The notes under the pieces were generated by a model. That model was given only the letters and a program-made list of their open reading frames with translations. It was not told the DNA's origin and made no database searches. A stretch of 51,026 nt of DNA, from assembly GCA_027315455.1 (NCBI GenBank), contig DAHUXZ010000016.1:1-51026 (forward strand), written 5' to 3'. Below are positions 29,233 through 39,637 of the stretch, piece by piece (position 1 is the first letter of the stretch; each line of letters begins with the position of its first letter). The DNA is from Thermoplasmata archaeon. GTDB lineage: Archaea > Thermoplasmatota > Thermoplasmata > Lutacidiplasmatales > UBA184. Position numbers and translations under genes: made by a program.

Positions 29233-32200
29233 GTGGTCGGCTGTCGGGCGCACCTCCCCCGCCCACGCGCGCGGTGCGTTCTCCTCGCGTCCGCGGTCGC
29301 GGTCGTCGCCCTCCTCCTGCTGCCGTCGCCCGGGGCGAACGCGCTCGCACCCTCCATCCCCCACTCTCGCTCGTTGGGAGCGACCGCGCACCATGTCACC
29401 GCGGCCTCGCTCGATCCGCGGATCGCGGGACCGTCCGCGCCCGCGGCACCGTGGACCGTCGACGCTACGCTCTCCCTGATCAACGGAACCGTCCGGTCCG
29501 GGAACCGGGCCTACCCGAGCTGGTTCGCTGCCGACGCGGTCGCCTACGACAGCGTCGATGAGAAGCTGCTCGTGGAGACCGGGGATCGCATCCAGACGAT
29601 CGACCCGAGCACGATGGAGTCGACGGGGTCGCTCGCGCTCCCCGGCAACGTCACCGCGGGCCCTCTCGCGTATTCCCCGACCGGAGACACCCTCTACGTG
29701 GTCACCCAAGGGGCCGTGGATGCCCTCTCGGCTGCCAATGGGACCCTGCTGAGGCAGTACACGGTTTCCGAGGCGAGCCAGACCGGCGGTGCCGTCGTTG
29801 TGGTGCCGTCGGCCGACGCGCTCGTCGTGGCGTCGCCGTATCGCTCCCAGGCCGCGGTCGTGAACCTGTCCGAGGGCCTCGTGACCGCCACGCTCCCGGT
29901 CGGAGCGTACGGCATCAGCCAGGGGGTGGACGACCCGGGGGCCGGAGTGGTATTCCTGGGCAATGCCACGGGTGGCACGGTCGAAGAGTTCGCGGTATCG
30001 AACTGGACCCTCGTCCGCACCATCGCGGCGGGCGGGTTCCTCTCCGGCCCCAACGGGCTCGCGGTCAGCGCAGGAGGGGATCAGCTCTACCTCACCGAAG
30101 GCGGGAACCCGTCGTACCTGGCCGAGGTAGACGTAGCGAACGGTTCGACGATCCACCGTCGGGCCCTCGGGGCCGATGCGGGGGCCGTCCAGTTCGACCC
30201 CGTGACCGGCTCTCTCTTCATCGGGGATGGCGGGAACGGCTCGGTCTACGCCGTGGACCCGGCGAGGCTCAACCTCACCGCTACGATCCCCGTTCCGGTC
30301 TACGTCCCCTCCAGCGGGTCGGTCATCCCGCTGTCGATGGTGGAGGCGCCCGCCCTTGGGACGGTCTTCGTGGCCCAGTCCTTCGGAGGCAACCGGCTCG
30401 ATGCCCTCTCCGTCGCGAACAAGACCGTCTATCGTTCCCTCGACCTCTATCCGGTGCCGACCTACCTGGCCGACGACACCGCCTGCGGTTGCTACGCCGT
30501 GGGAGACTCGTACTCGGATGCGCTCTACTTCGTCAGCCGGACGACCTTCCGCCTGGAAAGGACGGTCGAGCTCCCGGCCGAGCCGGACGGTCTTGCCTAC
30601 GCCTCGGGCACGGGCGACCTCTGGATCGCCGTCGGCTACGCACCGTTCTCGACCGAGGAGATCCTCGTGGCGTACGGGACGAACGGAACGGTGAGGGCGA
30701 CCGTGCCGGATCCCCAATTCCCCGTCGCCGTCGCGTACGATGCCGGCACCGACCGGGTGTTCGTGGCGAACAACAACGCCCATTCGGTCTCGGTCTTCAA
30801 CGCGAGCTCCCGCCGTCTCGTCGTCAACGTCAGCGTCGGCACCTACCCGCTCTCGCTCGTCGACCTCCCCTCCGCCGGCGAAGTGTTCGTGGCGAACCAG
30901 GGGTCGGGCAATGTGAGCGTGATCAACGCGACGAGCGCCTCCGTACGCGCCACGATCGCCGTCGGGGCCAACCCTTCGGCGATCGCCTACGACAGCGTCG
31001 CGGGGTTGGTGGTGGTCCCCCACCTCGGTTTCCGGACGAACGTGACGCCGATCAACGCGAGCTCGGACGCGACCCTCCCCGGGTTCCCGGCCGCGATGCC
31101 GACCGGCGTTGCGGCGGACACGCAGAGCGGACTGGTCGTCGTGGCCAACCTGACCGGCACCCTCTCGGTGTGGGACCCGTCGACGGGGAACCTCACCACC
31201 TTCCCCCTCGGGTACGATACCTACGCCCTGCTGGCGCTTCCGGGCGGAGGATTCCTTGTGGGGGATGGTGGCGACGGCGCGCTCTACCTGGTCGGAGCAC
31301 CGTCGACGCCGCCCCTCGCCAACGCCCAGTTCGAAGACCGGCCGTTCCTCGTCGAGAACGGCTCGACGGTCCAGCTTTACGTGAACGTCTCCGCGGGCAC
31401 GGGGCCGCTCACGTTCCGCTACTCGGGACTTCCCCCGGGATGCGCGAGCACGAACTCGACCCGGGTCCGCTGCGCCCCGTCCGTCCCCGGCACCTACCCC
31501 ACGTACGCAAACTTCTCCGACAGCGCAGGGAACGCCGGCGTGCTCGAGTCCGTTCTCTGGGTCAGCGGAGGGTATCCCGCGTGGGTCAACGAGACCGGGC
31601 TTCCGGCGGGGACCGAATGGTGGCTCAACGTCTCCGGTCGATCATCCCAGTCGACGATCGGCGCGTCCATCTACCTCGTCGAACCCAACGGGACCTACGG
31701 CTTCCTCGCGACCTCCGCCGACCCCCACTTCCGGGCGGTCTCCGGGTCGTTCTCCGTGCTCGGGGGGAAGGCCACGACGGGCATCGCGTTCCTGCCGGCG
31801 GGCTACGCCGTTACCTTCGAGGAGGCCGGTCTTCCGTACGGCACCGAGTGGGGCGTCGGCCTATCGACCGGCGCGACGACGCGGAGCGTCGCGACGACCG
31901 CATCGCTCGACCTGCCGAACGGCACCTTCGGATTCGTCCCCTGGTCCCTCGACCCCGCGTGGGGCGCGGCGGCCGGCTCGGTCCAGGTCGCCGGCGGTGC
32001 GGAGGTCGTCTCGCTGACGTTCGCCCCGGTCGACTTCCTCGTCACCTTCACCGCCCACGGGCTTCCCACGGGCACCGGGTGGTACGTCTCCATTCCGGGC
32101 CGATCCACCTCCTCCTCCACGTCGACCGTGCTGGCGGTCAATCTCACCAACGCCTCGTACACGTTCTCCGCCCGATCGGCCGCGACCGGCAATGAGACCG

Positions 32201-33051
32201 TCAACGGCACGGTCACCGTCCACGGGGCCCCCCTCGACCTCTCCATCCCCGTCACGGCGGCGGCGTACCCCGTCACCTTCCAGGAGCAGGGCCTCATCGC
32301 ATCGGCCCCCTGGTGGACGAACGTGACCGGCGTCGCGAATCTCTCCTCCACCACCCCGACGATCGTTCTCACGCTGGCCAACGGCACCTACCGGTTCTCG
32401 GTCGGAGGGCCCACGGGGACCACTCCGTCGCCCGCCTCGGGAGGGCTCACCGTGGCCGGCAGTGCCGTCGTCGAGTCCGTCGGCTTCACCTACCCGAGCG
32501 GAACGGCCCCGACGCTCGTGATCGTGGGTTTCGTGGCGGCTCCGGACCCCGTCAACGCGAGCGGGGACACCCATCTCACGGTCACGGTCTCGGGCGGGGT
32601 GACCCCCTACTCGTTCTCCTACGCCGGCCTGCCGGGCGGCTGCGCCGCGGCGAACGCCTCCCGTCTCGACTGCTGGCCCAACGGGCCCGGTGCCTTCACC
32701 ATCACCGTCACGGTGCGTGACCCCATCGGCCAGGTCGCGAGCGCGAACGCTTCGCTCACGGTTCTCCCACCGAACTCCCCCTGCTGCCCCATTCCCCACG
32801 CGACCGCCCCGGGCGCCATCTCCACCTTCTGGACCTGGCCGATCGTCGCCGCTCTGGCCGGCGCCGTGGCTCTGGCGCTCGTTCTGGCCGGAGTCGCCCT
32901 ATGGCGGCGACGCGGCCGGCCCCCCGCCGCTCCGTTCAACGGACCGGAGGCGCCGCTCGAGGAAGCGCCGGCGGCCGGGCCGACCGACCGGGCCGAGGCC
33001 GGTACCGATGGAGGACCGAGCGATGGACCAGCGGCCCCGGGGGCGCAGTGA
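29233..33051 (+). CDS. Large secreted/surface beta-propeller protein with Ig-like and GLP-type repeats and C-terminal TM anchor
   Basis: A 1,272-residue cell-surface protein. Order: signal peptide (about 1-35, Arg-rich then LLASAVAVVALLLL); YVTN/NHL-type beta-propeller repeats (about 70-690; repeated VAYDS, VFVAN, VSVINATS, IAVGANP); an Ig/PKD-like domain (about 696-775); four tandem repeats of about 78 residues starting near 778, 857, 934 and 1011 with consensus VTFxExGLPxGTxW...NGTYxF; a second Ig/PKD-like domain (about 1094-1181); one TM helix (about 1198-1224) and an acidic, Pro-rich cytoplasmic tail. Many N-x-S/T sequons suggest glycosylation. Two Cys pairs in the Ig domains resemble those of the protein at 50505. 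The GTG start is leaderless relative to CTTAAG 26 nt upstream. Confidence 0.85.
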   Translation: MVGCRAHLPRPRARCVLLASAVAVVALLLLPSPGANALAPSIPHSRSLGATAHHVTAASLDPRIAGPSAPAAPWTVDATLSLINGTVRSGNRAYPSWFAADAVAYDSVDEKLLVETGDRIQTIDPSTMESTGSLALPGNVTAGPLAYSPTGDTLYVVTQGAVDALSAANGTLLRQYTVSEASQTGGAVVVVPSADALVVASPYRSQAAVVNLSEGLVTATLPVGAYGISQGVDDPGAGVVFLGNATGGTVEEFAVSNWTLVRTIAAGGFLSGPNGLAVSAGGDQLYLTEGGNPSYLAEVDVANGSTIHRRALGADAGAVQFDPVTGSLFIGDGGNGSVYAVDPARLNLTATIPVPVYVPSSGSVIPLSMVEAPALGTVFVAQSFGGNRLDALSVANKTVYRSLDLYPVPTYLADDTACGCYAVGDSYSDALYFVSRTTFRLERTVELPAEPDGLAYASGTGDLWIAVGYAPFSTEEILVAYGTNGTVRATVPDPQFPVAVAYDAGTDRVFVANNNAHSVSVFNASSRRLVVNVSVGTYPLSLVDLPSAGEVFVANQGSGNVSVINATSASVRATIAVGANPSAIAYDSVAGLVVVPHLGFRTNVTPINASSDATLPGFPAAMPTGVAADTQSGLVVVANLTGTLSVWDPSTGNLTTFPLGYDTYALLALPGGGFLVGDGGDGALYLVGAPSTPPLANAQFEDRPFLVENGSTVQLYVNVSAGTGPLTFRYSGLPPGCASTNSTRVRCAPSVPGTYPTYANFSDSAGNAGVLESVLWVSGGYPAWVNETGLPAGTEWWLNVSGRSSQSTIGASIYLVEPNGTYGFLATSADPHFRAVSGSFSVLGGKATTGIAFLPAGYAVTFEEAGLPYGTEWGVGLSTGATTRSVATTASLDLPNGTFGFVPWSLDPAWGAAAGSVQVAGGAEVVSLTFAPVDFLVTFTAHGLPTGTGWYVSIPGRSTSSSTSTVLAVNLTNASYTFSARSAATGNETVNGTVTVHGAPLDLSIPVTAAAYPVTFQEQGLIASAPWWTNVTGVANLSSTTPTIVLTLANGTYRFSVGGPTGTTPSPASGGLTVAGSAVVESVGFTYPSGTAPTLVIVGFVAAPDPVNASGDTHLTVTVSGGVTPYSFSYAGLPGGCAAANASRLDCWPNGPGAFTITVTVRDPIGQVASANASLTVLPPNSPCCPIPHATAPGAISTFWTWPIVAALAGAVALALVLAGVALWRRRGRPPAAPFNGPEAPLEEAPAAGPTDRAEAGTDGGPSDGPAAPGAQ

Positions 33052-33130
33052 CCGACCCGCCGATCGGCGGCGGTCGAGGAACGGCGGCGCCCCCGCATCC
33101 GTTATAAATACCGAACGGTGCGTAAATTCG

Positions 33131-34525
33131 ATGGCCACCGGGGCGACGGAGTTCGGGGGATGGGTCACCGACCGGACGGTCGACGAGCTCTCCGCATCGC
33201 TCCAGGACCCGGCGCCGGTCGCCGCGCGGCGCCGCGAGGCGCTGCGGCGCTTCCGTGAGCTCCCCCTGGAGCCGAACCCGCTCTACCGGAAGTACGGATA
33301 CTTCGCCGGGGTCGACCTCTCGGGGATCTTGCCGGCGAGGCTCGGTGCGCCGGTGGTTCCTCCGCCGCCCCAGGAAGGGACCGTCGAGATCCTCCACGAC
33401 GTCGCCGGCACCCATGTCCGGTTGCCGTCGGAGCTCCAGGACGCCGGAGTGACCGTTACCCCGCTCGTGGCGGCGCTCGCCGAGGGCGATGCCGCGCGGG
33501 CGGCGTTCTTCCGGGGCGAGGAGGAGCCCGCCGACCGCCTTTCCGCCCTGACGATCGCCCTCCTCAACCGCGGATACCGGCTCGAGATCCCCGCGCGCTG
33601 TCCGATCCCGGTGCGGGTGAAGGACTCGACGGTCCTCTGCCGGCCGGGCGAAGCGCTGTCGATCCGACGGTCGGTGAAGGTGGGGGACGAGAGCCGGCTG
33701 CTGTTCTCGGAGGAGGTCTTCTCGAAGGCGTCCCCTCCGGCCGAGCAGCGGCTCGTCGGGTCGTCCACCGACCTCGAGATCGGGAACGGGGCGCGCGGCG
33801 TCTACCTCACGCTGCACGCGCCGGACCCCCGGGTCGTCTCCCTCTTCACGCGCCACGCGACCCTCGCCCGGGCGGCCCGCCTCACGTGGACCTGGGCCGG
33901 GTTCGGCGGGTTCCGCACGAAGGCGCGGAACCACTCGATCCTGGCGGGCCAGGGCAGCGATCTCGAGGACCTCCAGGCGTTCTACGGCGCGGGCGAGACC
34001 GCCTACGACAGCGCCGTCGCGATCACCCACGTCGGGACCGACACGCACGGCCAGTCGGTGACCCGCGGCGTCTTCCGGGACAGTGCCCGGGGGATGAGCC
34101 GGGGGCTCGTCCGCATCGAGAAGGAGGCGCGGAAGACGATCAGCTTCCTCTCCGAGCACGCGATGCTCCTGTCCCGGGGGGCCCGGTCCGACACGATCCC
34201 GATCCTCGAGATCCTCTGCCGCGACGTGAAGGCCACCCACTCCTCCTCCGTCGCGCCGGTCGACCCGGAGCGGGTCTTCTACCTCGAGTCCCGCGGGATC
34301 TCCGAGACCGATAGCGTCCGCATGATCGCGGAGGGGTTCCTCGCGCACGTGCTCGACCGTGTCCCCGTCGCCGGGCTCCGGGAGACCCTCTACCCCTACC
34401 TCGCGGCCCGCTGGGAGGGACGTTCGGCGATCTGGCTCGACCCGGCGACCCCGTCGCTGCCCCCGCTCTCCTACGGGGGGGCCGACGTGGGACCGGACTG
34501 GCGCTTCGACTCGAAGCTTCGCTGA
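33131..34525 (+). CDS. sufD: SufD, SufBC2D scaffold subunit
   Basis: A 464-residue SufB/SufD family protein, with the beta-helix core and C-terminal region (KATHSSSVAPVD, FYLESRGIS, EGFLAHVLDRVP). The less conserved N-terminal helical part (YGYFAGVDL) and the HSSSVAPVD segment, where SufB has HEA, identify SufD. In the SufBC2D complex SufD pairs with SufB and SufC to build and release [4Fe-4S] clusters. TTATAAATA (33102-33110) lies about 26 nt before the ATG, the best TATA box in the window, so the gene has its own strong promoter on the strand opposite sufB/C/S. Confidence 0.88.
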   Translation: MATGATEFGGWVTDRTVDELSASLQDPAPVAARRREALRRFRELPLEPNPLYRKYGYFAGVDLSGILPARLGAPVVPPPPQEGTVEILHDVAGTHVRLPSELQDAGVTVTPLVAALAEGDAARAAFFRGEEEPADRLSALTIALLNRGYRLEIPARCPIPVRVKDSTVLCRPGEALSIRRSVKVGDESRLLFSEEVFSKASPPAEQRLVGSSTDLEIGNGARGVYLTLHAPDPRVVSLFTRHATLARAARLTWTWAGFGGFRTKARNHSILAGQGSDLEDLQAFYGAGETAYDSAVAITHVGTDTHGQSVTRGVFRDSARGMSRGLVRIEKEARKTISFLSEHAMLLSRGARSDTIPILEILCRDVKATHSSSVAPVDPERVFYLESRGISETDSVRMIAEGFLAHVLDRVPVAGLRETLYPYLAARWEGRSAIWLDPATPSLPPLSYGGADVGPDWRFDSKLR

Positions 34526-34590
34526 CGTCGCGCCTCCCGGCACCGTCCGGGGGCAGGGGTTATCGCGGGACGGCCCGTGGGGACGTACGC

Positions 34591-34908
34591 ATGCCGCTCG
34601 TCATCGACCCCGCGCGCCACGCGAGCGCCCGCCTCGCCGAGATGCAGCGATCGTTCCGGGAGGACCTCACCGGCACCCTGGAGCTCGTCCGCGCGCCGCG
34701 GGGCCGCGTCCTCGACCCGATGAGCCTGAGGACGGCGGAGGAGCTCCTCACCGAGACGATCGCCCTGGGCGACGCGCTCGCGGCCGACGGGATTGACCCG
34801 GGGCTCCTCGCGCGATTCGTCAACGTCCAGTACGCGGTCCTCCTCGCGGCGATCGACCTCGTCAAGAGCCACACCGAGGTCCCGCGCGTGCCGGCGGCCC
34901 GGCGGTAG
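34591..34908 (+). CDS. Hypothetical small helical protein between sufD and sufB
   Basis: A 105-residue all-helical protein (HASARLAEMQRSFREDLTG, RTAEELLTETIALGDAL, FVNVQYAVLLAAIDLVK). No cysteine or recognisable motif. It follows sufD by 65 bp with a weak TATA-like GGTTATCG in between, and converges on sufB with a 24-bp gap. An accessory Suf role is only a guess from position. Confidence 0.5.
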   Translation: MPLVIDPARHASARLAEMQRSFREDLTGTLELVRAPRGRVLDPMSLRTAEELLTETIALGDALAADGIDPGLLARFVNVQYAVLLAAIDLVKSHTEVPRVPAARR

Positions 34909-34932
34909 CGACCGGGGACTCGGCCCGGTCGT

Positions 34933-36345
34933 CTATCCGACGGCGCCGGCCATCTCGAGCTGGATGAGCCGGTTGAGCTCGAGGGCGTAGTCGACGGGGA
35001 GCTCCTTCGCGAACTCCGCAAGGAATCCCATCAGGATGAGATGGATCGCGTCGGACTCGTTGAGCCCCCGGCTCATCAGGTAGAAGATCTGCTCCTCGCC
35101 GATCTTCCCGACGACCGCCTCGTGGGTGATCGTCGCGTCCTCCGCGTGGATCTCGTTGTAGGGGTAGGTGTCCGAACGGCTCAGGTCGTCCGGGAGCAGC
35201 GCGTCGCACCGGACGGCCGCCTTGACCCCGGTCGCCCCCTTCGCGACGTGGAGGAGACCGCGGTAGCTCGTCTGGCCGCCGCGGATCGCGATCGACTTCG
35301 ATACGATCTTGCTCGAGGTGTCCGGCGCCGAGTGGACGGCCTTCGCGCCGCTGTCGATGATCTGGCCCTCGGAGGCGAACGCGACCGAGAGGATGTCCGC
35401 CCGGGCCCCGCGCCCGCGCAGGTAGACGGACGGGTACTTCATCGTGATCTTGCTACCCATGTTGCCGTCGACCCACTCGACGAGCGCGCCCTCCTGGGCG
35501 ACGGCGCGCTTCGTCACGAGGTTGTAGACGTTCTTCGACCAGTTCTGGACGGTCGTGTAGCGGATCTTGGCGTACGGCTCGGCGATGACCTCGACGACGG
35601 CGGCGTGGAGGGAGTCCGTCGAATAGATCGGCGCGGTGCACCCCTCGATGTAGTGGACCTTCGCGCCCCGGTCGGCGATGATCAGCGTCCGCTCGAACTG
35701 GCCGACGTTCTTCGCGTTGATGCGGAAGTACGCCTGGAGGGGGATGCCGGCGTCGACTCCCGGCGGGACGTAGACGAAGCTCCCCCCGGACCAGACGGCC
35801 GAGTTGAGGGCCGAGAACTTGTTGTCGTTGTACGGAACGATCTTGCCGAAGTACTTGCGGAAGATCTCGGTGTGCTCCTTGAGCGCCGTGTCGGTGTCGC
35901 AGAAGATGACCCCCTTCTTCTGGAGGTCCTCGCGGATCTTGTGATAAACGGTCCCGCTGTCGTACTGCGCCCCGACGCCCCCGAAGAAGTCCCGCTCGGC
36001 CTTCGGGATCCCGAGCTTCTCGAACGTGTTCTTGATGTCGGCCGGAAGGTCGTCCCAACTGCGCTTGGTCTCCCCCTCCGCGAGCGGGTTCGCGTAGTAG
36101 GTGTACGCCTCGAAGTCGATGTCGTCGAGCGACGGGCCCCAGTCGGGCATCGGGCGGTCGAGGAAGTGGGCGTAGGCGCGCAGGCGGTACTCCTGCATCC
36201 AGTCCGGCTCGCTCTTGAGCGCGGAGATCTGCTCGACGATGCGGCGGCTGAGACCGCGGTCGGTGCGGACCTTGTACGTCTCGGGGTTCTTGAAGTCGTA
36301 CCGCGTGTAGTCGAGCGGGGTGACCTCCTGGGCCGTCTGAGCCAT
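34933..36345 (-). CDS. sufB: SufB, Fe-S cluster assembly scaffold
   Basis: A 470-residue SufB. Highly conserved segments are present: KSEPDWMQEYRLRAY, SAVWSGGSFVYVPPGV, YRTTV-like PYAKIRYTTVQNWS, NMGSKITMKYPS, the HEAVVGKIGEEQIFYLMSRG region with the conserved Glu and His, and GFLAEFAKELP near the C-terminus. It is the subunit that accepts sulfur from SufS and assembles the cluster with SufC and SufD. It has its own TATA box (36379-36387), and the TSUP permease lies upstream on the same strand. A GGAAGG precedes the ATG. Confidence 0.95.
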   Translation of the reverse strand: MAQTAQEVTPLDYTRYDFKNPETYKVRTDRGLSRRIVEQISALKSEPDWMQEYRLRAYAHFLDRPMPDWGPSLDDIDFEAYTYYANPLAEGETKRSWDDLPADIKNTFEKLGIPKAERDFFGGVGAQYDSGTVYHKIREDLQKKGVIFCDTDTALKEHTEIFRKYFGKIVPYNDNKFSALNSAVWSGGSFVYVPPGVDAGIPLQAYFRINAKNVGQFERTLIIADRGAKVHYIEGCTAPIYSTDSLHAAVVEVIAEPYAKIRYTTVQNWSKNVYNLVTKRAVAQEGALVEWVDGNMGSKITMKYPSVYLRGRGARADILSVAFASEGQIIDSGAKAVHSAPDTSSKIVSKSIAIRGGQTSYRGLLHVAKGATGVKAAVRCDALLPDDLSRSDTYPYNEIHAEDATITHEAVVGKIGEEQIFYLMSRGLNESDAIHLILMGFLAEFAKELPVDYALELNRLIQLEMAGAVG

Positions 36346-36378
36346 CGCTACCTTCCAACCAATTCCATCACATGTAGG

Positions 36379-36387
36379 TATTTAAAT
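36379..36387 (-). promoter_or_regulatory. TATA box of sufB
   Basis: TATTTAAAT (ATTTAAATA on the minus strand) in a locally AT-rich patch, predicting transcription start about 12 nt before the sufB ATG. Confidence 0.65.
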
Positions 36388-36473
36388 TGTAAGTCGCCGA
36401 AGCCACGACAGCGCGGGTTCCCGGTGGGGAAGGGCGACGTGGGCCTCGGGGGTGTCGGTCCTCCCGCGACACC

Positions 36474-37403
36474 CTACGGGCCGGAACCGCCGCCGATCGG
36501 GGCGGGCTCGTCGGTGAACCCGTGGATCCGCTCCCTGCGGCGCTCCTCGGCGGTCGCCCAGATGGTGGGGAGGCGGGCCAGGGCGCGGAAGGCGAGCAGG
36601 CCGATGGCGAGGACGCAGAGGAGGAGCAAGAGAAGTCCCTCCTGGCTCGTGAGCCACCCGACCGGGACCACGACGCGGTAGAGCCCGTAGCTTACGATGA
36701 GGCCGTCGACGGCCATCACGAGCCGCGAGAAGAAGTCGCGCGAGAGGCTCTGGAGGAGGAGCGTGCCGAGGGGGACGCCGACCAGGACCGGGAACAGGAG
36801 GACGGGGACGAGGCTGACCGAGGCCGGAGTGAACAGCCCGAGAGCGAGGTAGCTCACCGTCGTGAAGCTCGCCTCGGCGACCCGGATCTGGGACATCATG
36901 CAGCGGAACTCGGACTTCGCGAGCCCCTGGTTGCGCCAGAAGAGGGCGAGCGGGGGACCGGAGATGGTGGTGAGCGAATAGAGGAACCCGATCCCCGCCC
37001 CCACGCCCCCGGCGAGCGCCCGTTCCCGCACGATCCGCCGCTGGAACCCCATCAGCTGGAGAAGGGTGAGCGGGAGGAGAGCGGAGTAGACGAACACCCG
37101 GACCCCGATCGGCGCGATGAGCAGCAGTGCGACGCTCCCGACGAGGACGCCCGGGATGAGGCCGGCGATCACCGGGAGGGCCCGGCGGTACGTGGCCCGG
37201 AGGAACTTGCGCTCGCGGACGAGCATGACCACGTTGACCCCGAGCTCGACGAGGACGAGCGACGGGTTGAGGAGGCGGTTCGTGACCCAGAACAGCGCGA
37301 TCGGGGTCACGACGGAGGAGAAGCCGTAGCCCACCGCGCCGTTGAGGACCGCGGCGGCGAACGAGGTGAGCAGCAGTCCGATCGTGGTGGGCGAGAGGTC
37401 CAT
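36474..37403 (-). CDS. TSUP (TauE/SafE) family permease
   Basis: A 309-residue, eight-to-nine-TM transporter of the TauE/SafE family (AAVLNGAVGYGFSSV in TM1, GIGFLYSLTTISGPPLALF in the second half). Characterised members move sulfite, sulfoacetate or other anionic sulfur compounds. It lies between sufS and sufB on the same strand, so sulfur supply for the Suf system is a plausible inference. Own TATA-like TTAGATAC about 40 bp upstream. C-terminal tail is basic then Gly/Pro-rich. Confidence 0.8.
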   Translation of the reverse strand: MDLSPTTIGLLLTSFAAAVLNGAVGYGFSSVVTPIALFWVTNRLLNPSLVLVELGVNVVMLVRERKFLRATYRRALPVIAGLIPGVLVGSVALLLIAPIGVRVFVYSALLPLTLLQLMGFQRRIVRERALAGGVGAGIGFLYSLTTISGPPLALFWRNQGLAKSEFRCMMSQIRVAEASFTTVSYLALGLFTPASVSLVPVLLFPVLVGVPLGTLLLQSLSRDFFSRLVMAVDGLIVSYGLYRVVVPVGWLTSQEGLLLLLLCVLAIGLLAFRALARLPTIWATAEERRRERIHGFTDEPAPIGGGSGP

Positions 37404-37507
37404 CCCGGAAGCCTCGGAGCGCCCCGCTTTCCCGGCGGGTATCTAATGCTATCGTGGCGGTGGCGTTCACCGGGGCACGCCGAGACGCGGCGGAAGGCGC
37501 AGGAACC

Positions 37508-38743
37508 TCACGCGGCGCGCCGGAACAGCGCCTCGGCCTTCGCGAGCGCGTCGAGCCAGGCGTCCAGGTCCGCGCGATCGTTGTAGAGGTACGGGCTGGC
37601 GCGGGAGAGCGCCGCGACCCCGAGCCGGTCCATCAGCGGCTGGGCACAGTGGTGCCCGCTGCGGATCGCCACGCCCTCGGCGTCCAGAAGGCTCGCCACG
37701 TCGTGGGGATGCAGACCCTCGAGCGCGAAGGAGAGGACCGCCTCCCGGTCGCGCGAGTCGGGCGGGCCGTAGATGCGTAGGCGACCGTCGAAGCGCGCCC
37801 GGGCCTGGGCGCGTGCGTACTCCTGGAGGTCCCGTTCGTGCGCGGCGAGCTCGTCCCATCCGACCGACTCGAGGTAGTCGAGGGCCCGGGCGAGCCCGTA
37901 GGCGCCGGCGATGTTCGGGGTCCCCGGCTCGAACCGCGCGGGCGGCTCCCGGTAGCTCACGCGGTCCTGGTGGACCTCCCGGATCATCTCGCCTCCCCCG
38001 AAGGCGGGCGGGAGGCGCTCGAGGAGCTCGCGGCGACCCCAGAGGACACCGATCCCCGTCGGGCCGAGCGTCTTGTGCCCGGAGAAGGCGAGGAGGTCGG
38101 CGCCGAGGGCCCGGACATCGATCGGCCGGTGCGGCGCGGATTGGGCAGCGTCGACGACGACGAGGGCCCCCGCGTCGTGCGCCCGATCCGCGATCGCCCG
38201 CACCGGGTTGACGGTCCCGAGGACGTTCGACACGTGGGTCAGCGTGACCACCTTCGCCGGGCGGGCCACGAGCGTCTCGACCTCCTCCTCGCGCAGGCGT
38301 CCGTCGTCGTCGATGTCGATGAACCGGAGGTCGATCCCGCGCCCCTCCCGGAGGAAGTGCCAGGGCACGATGTTGGAGTGGTGCTCCATCACCGTGGTGA
38401 CGACGCGGTCGCCGGGGCCGAGGACGGATCGGCCGAGGCTCGTCGCGACGACGTTGAGGGCCTCGGTCGTTCCGCGGACGAAGATGACCTCGCTCGGGTC
38501 GTCGGCATGGAGGAAGCGGGCCGTCCGTTCGCGGGCCGCCTCGTACGCCTCCGTCGCCTCCTCGCTGAGCGCGTAGACCCCGCGGTGGACGTTCGCGTTC
38601 AGGCGGGAGTAGAACTCGCCTTCCGCCTCGATGACGACCTTCGGCTTCTGGCTGGTCGCGGCCGAGTCGAGGTAGACGAGACGCTTTCCGTGGAAGGTCC
38701 GCGAGAGTATCGGGAAGTCCGCCCGCCGGCGCGCTACGTCCAT
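37508..38743 (-). CDS. sufS: Cysteine desulfurase SufS
   Basis: A 411-residue type II PLP-dependent cysteine desulfurase, taking sulfur from cysteine to leave a persulfide. PLP lysine Lys224 (SGHKTLGPTG), the His-rich VMEHHSNIVPW near 118-128, and the active Cys366 in RSGHHCAQ are all present. The short Cys loop is typical of SufS rather than IscS. Starts 28 bp after sufC, so the two are one operon. The C-terminus overlaps no neighbour. Confidence 0.94.
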   Translation of the reverse strand: MDVARRRADFPILSRTFHGKRLVYLDSAATSQKPKVVIEAEGEFYSRLNANVHRGVYALSEEATEAYEAARERTARFLHADDPSEVIFVRGTTEALNVVATSLGRSVLGPGDRVVTTVMEHHSNIVPWHFLREGRGIDLRFIDIDDDGRLREEEVETLVARPAKVVTLTHVSNVLGTVNPVRAIADRAHDAGALVVVDAAQSAPHRPIDVRALGADLLAFSGHKTLGPTGIGVLWGRRELLERLPPAFGGGEMIREVHQDRVSYREPPARFEPGTPNIAGAYGLARALDYLESVGWDELAAHERDLQEYARAQARARFDGRLRIYGPPDSRDREAVLSFALEGLHPHDVASLLDAEGVAIRSGHHCAQPLMDRLGVAALSRASPYLYNDRADLDAWLDALAKAEALFRRAA

Positions 38744-38771
38744 CTCGACCCGGCCGGAGGGCTCGGGGGTC

Positions 38772-39548
<777 letters not shown>

Positions 39549-39577
39549 CTGCCTTCGACCACAACCACCCGATACGG

Positions 39578-39586
39578 TTATTTAAG
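39578..39586. promoter_or_regulatory. Shared divergent TATA between sufC and sufR
   Basis: TTATTTAAG works on both strands. It predicts starts near 39556 for sufC and 39607 for sufR. A dimeric SufR bound over it could shut off both. I see no long perfect palindrome to assign as the operator. Confidence 0.6.
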
Positions 39587-39637
39587 CATGGCGCGGTGTC
39601 TAAACTCCGACTGGGGCCGGCGGGAAAGGGGAGGGCG

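Noticed and set aside
28897-31023. 708-codon minus-strand ORF
   Set aside because: Antisense to the surface protein; Asp/Arg-rich shadow.
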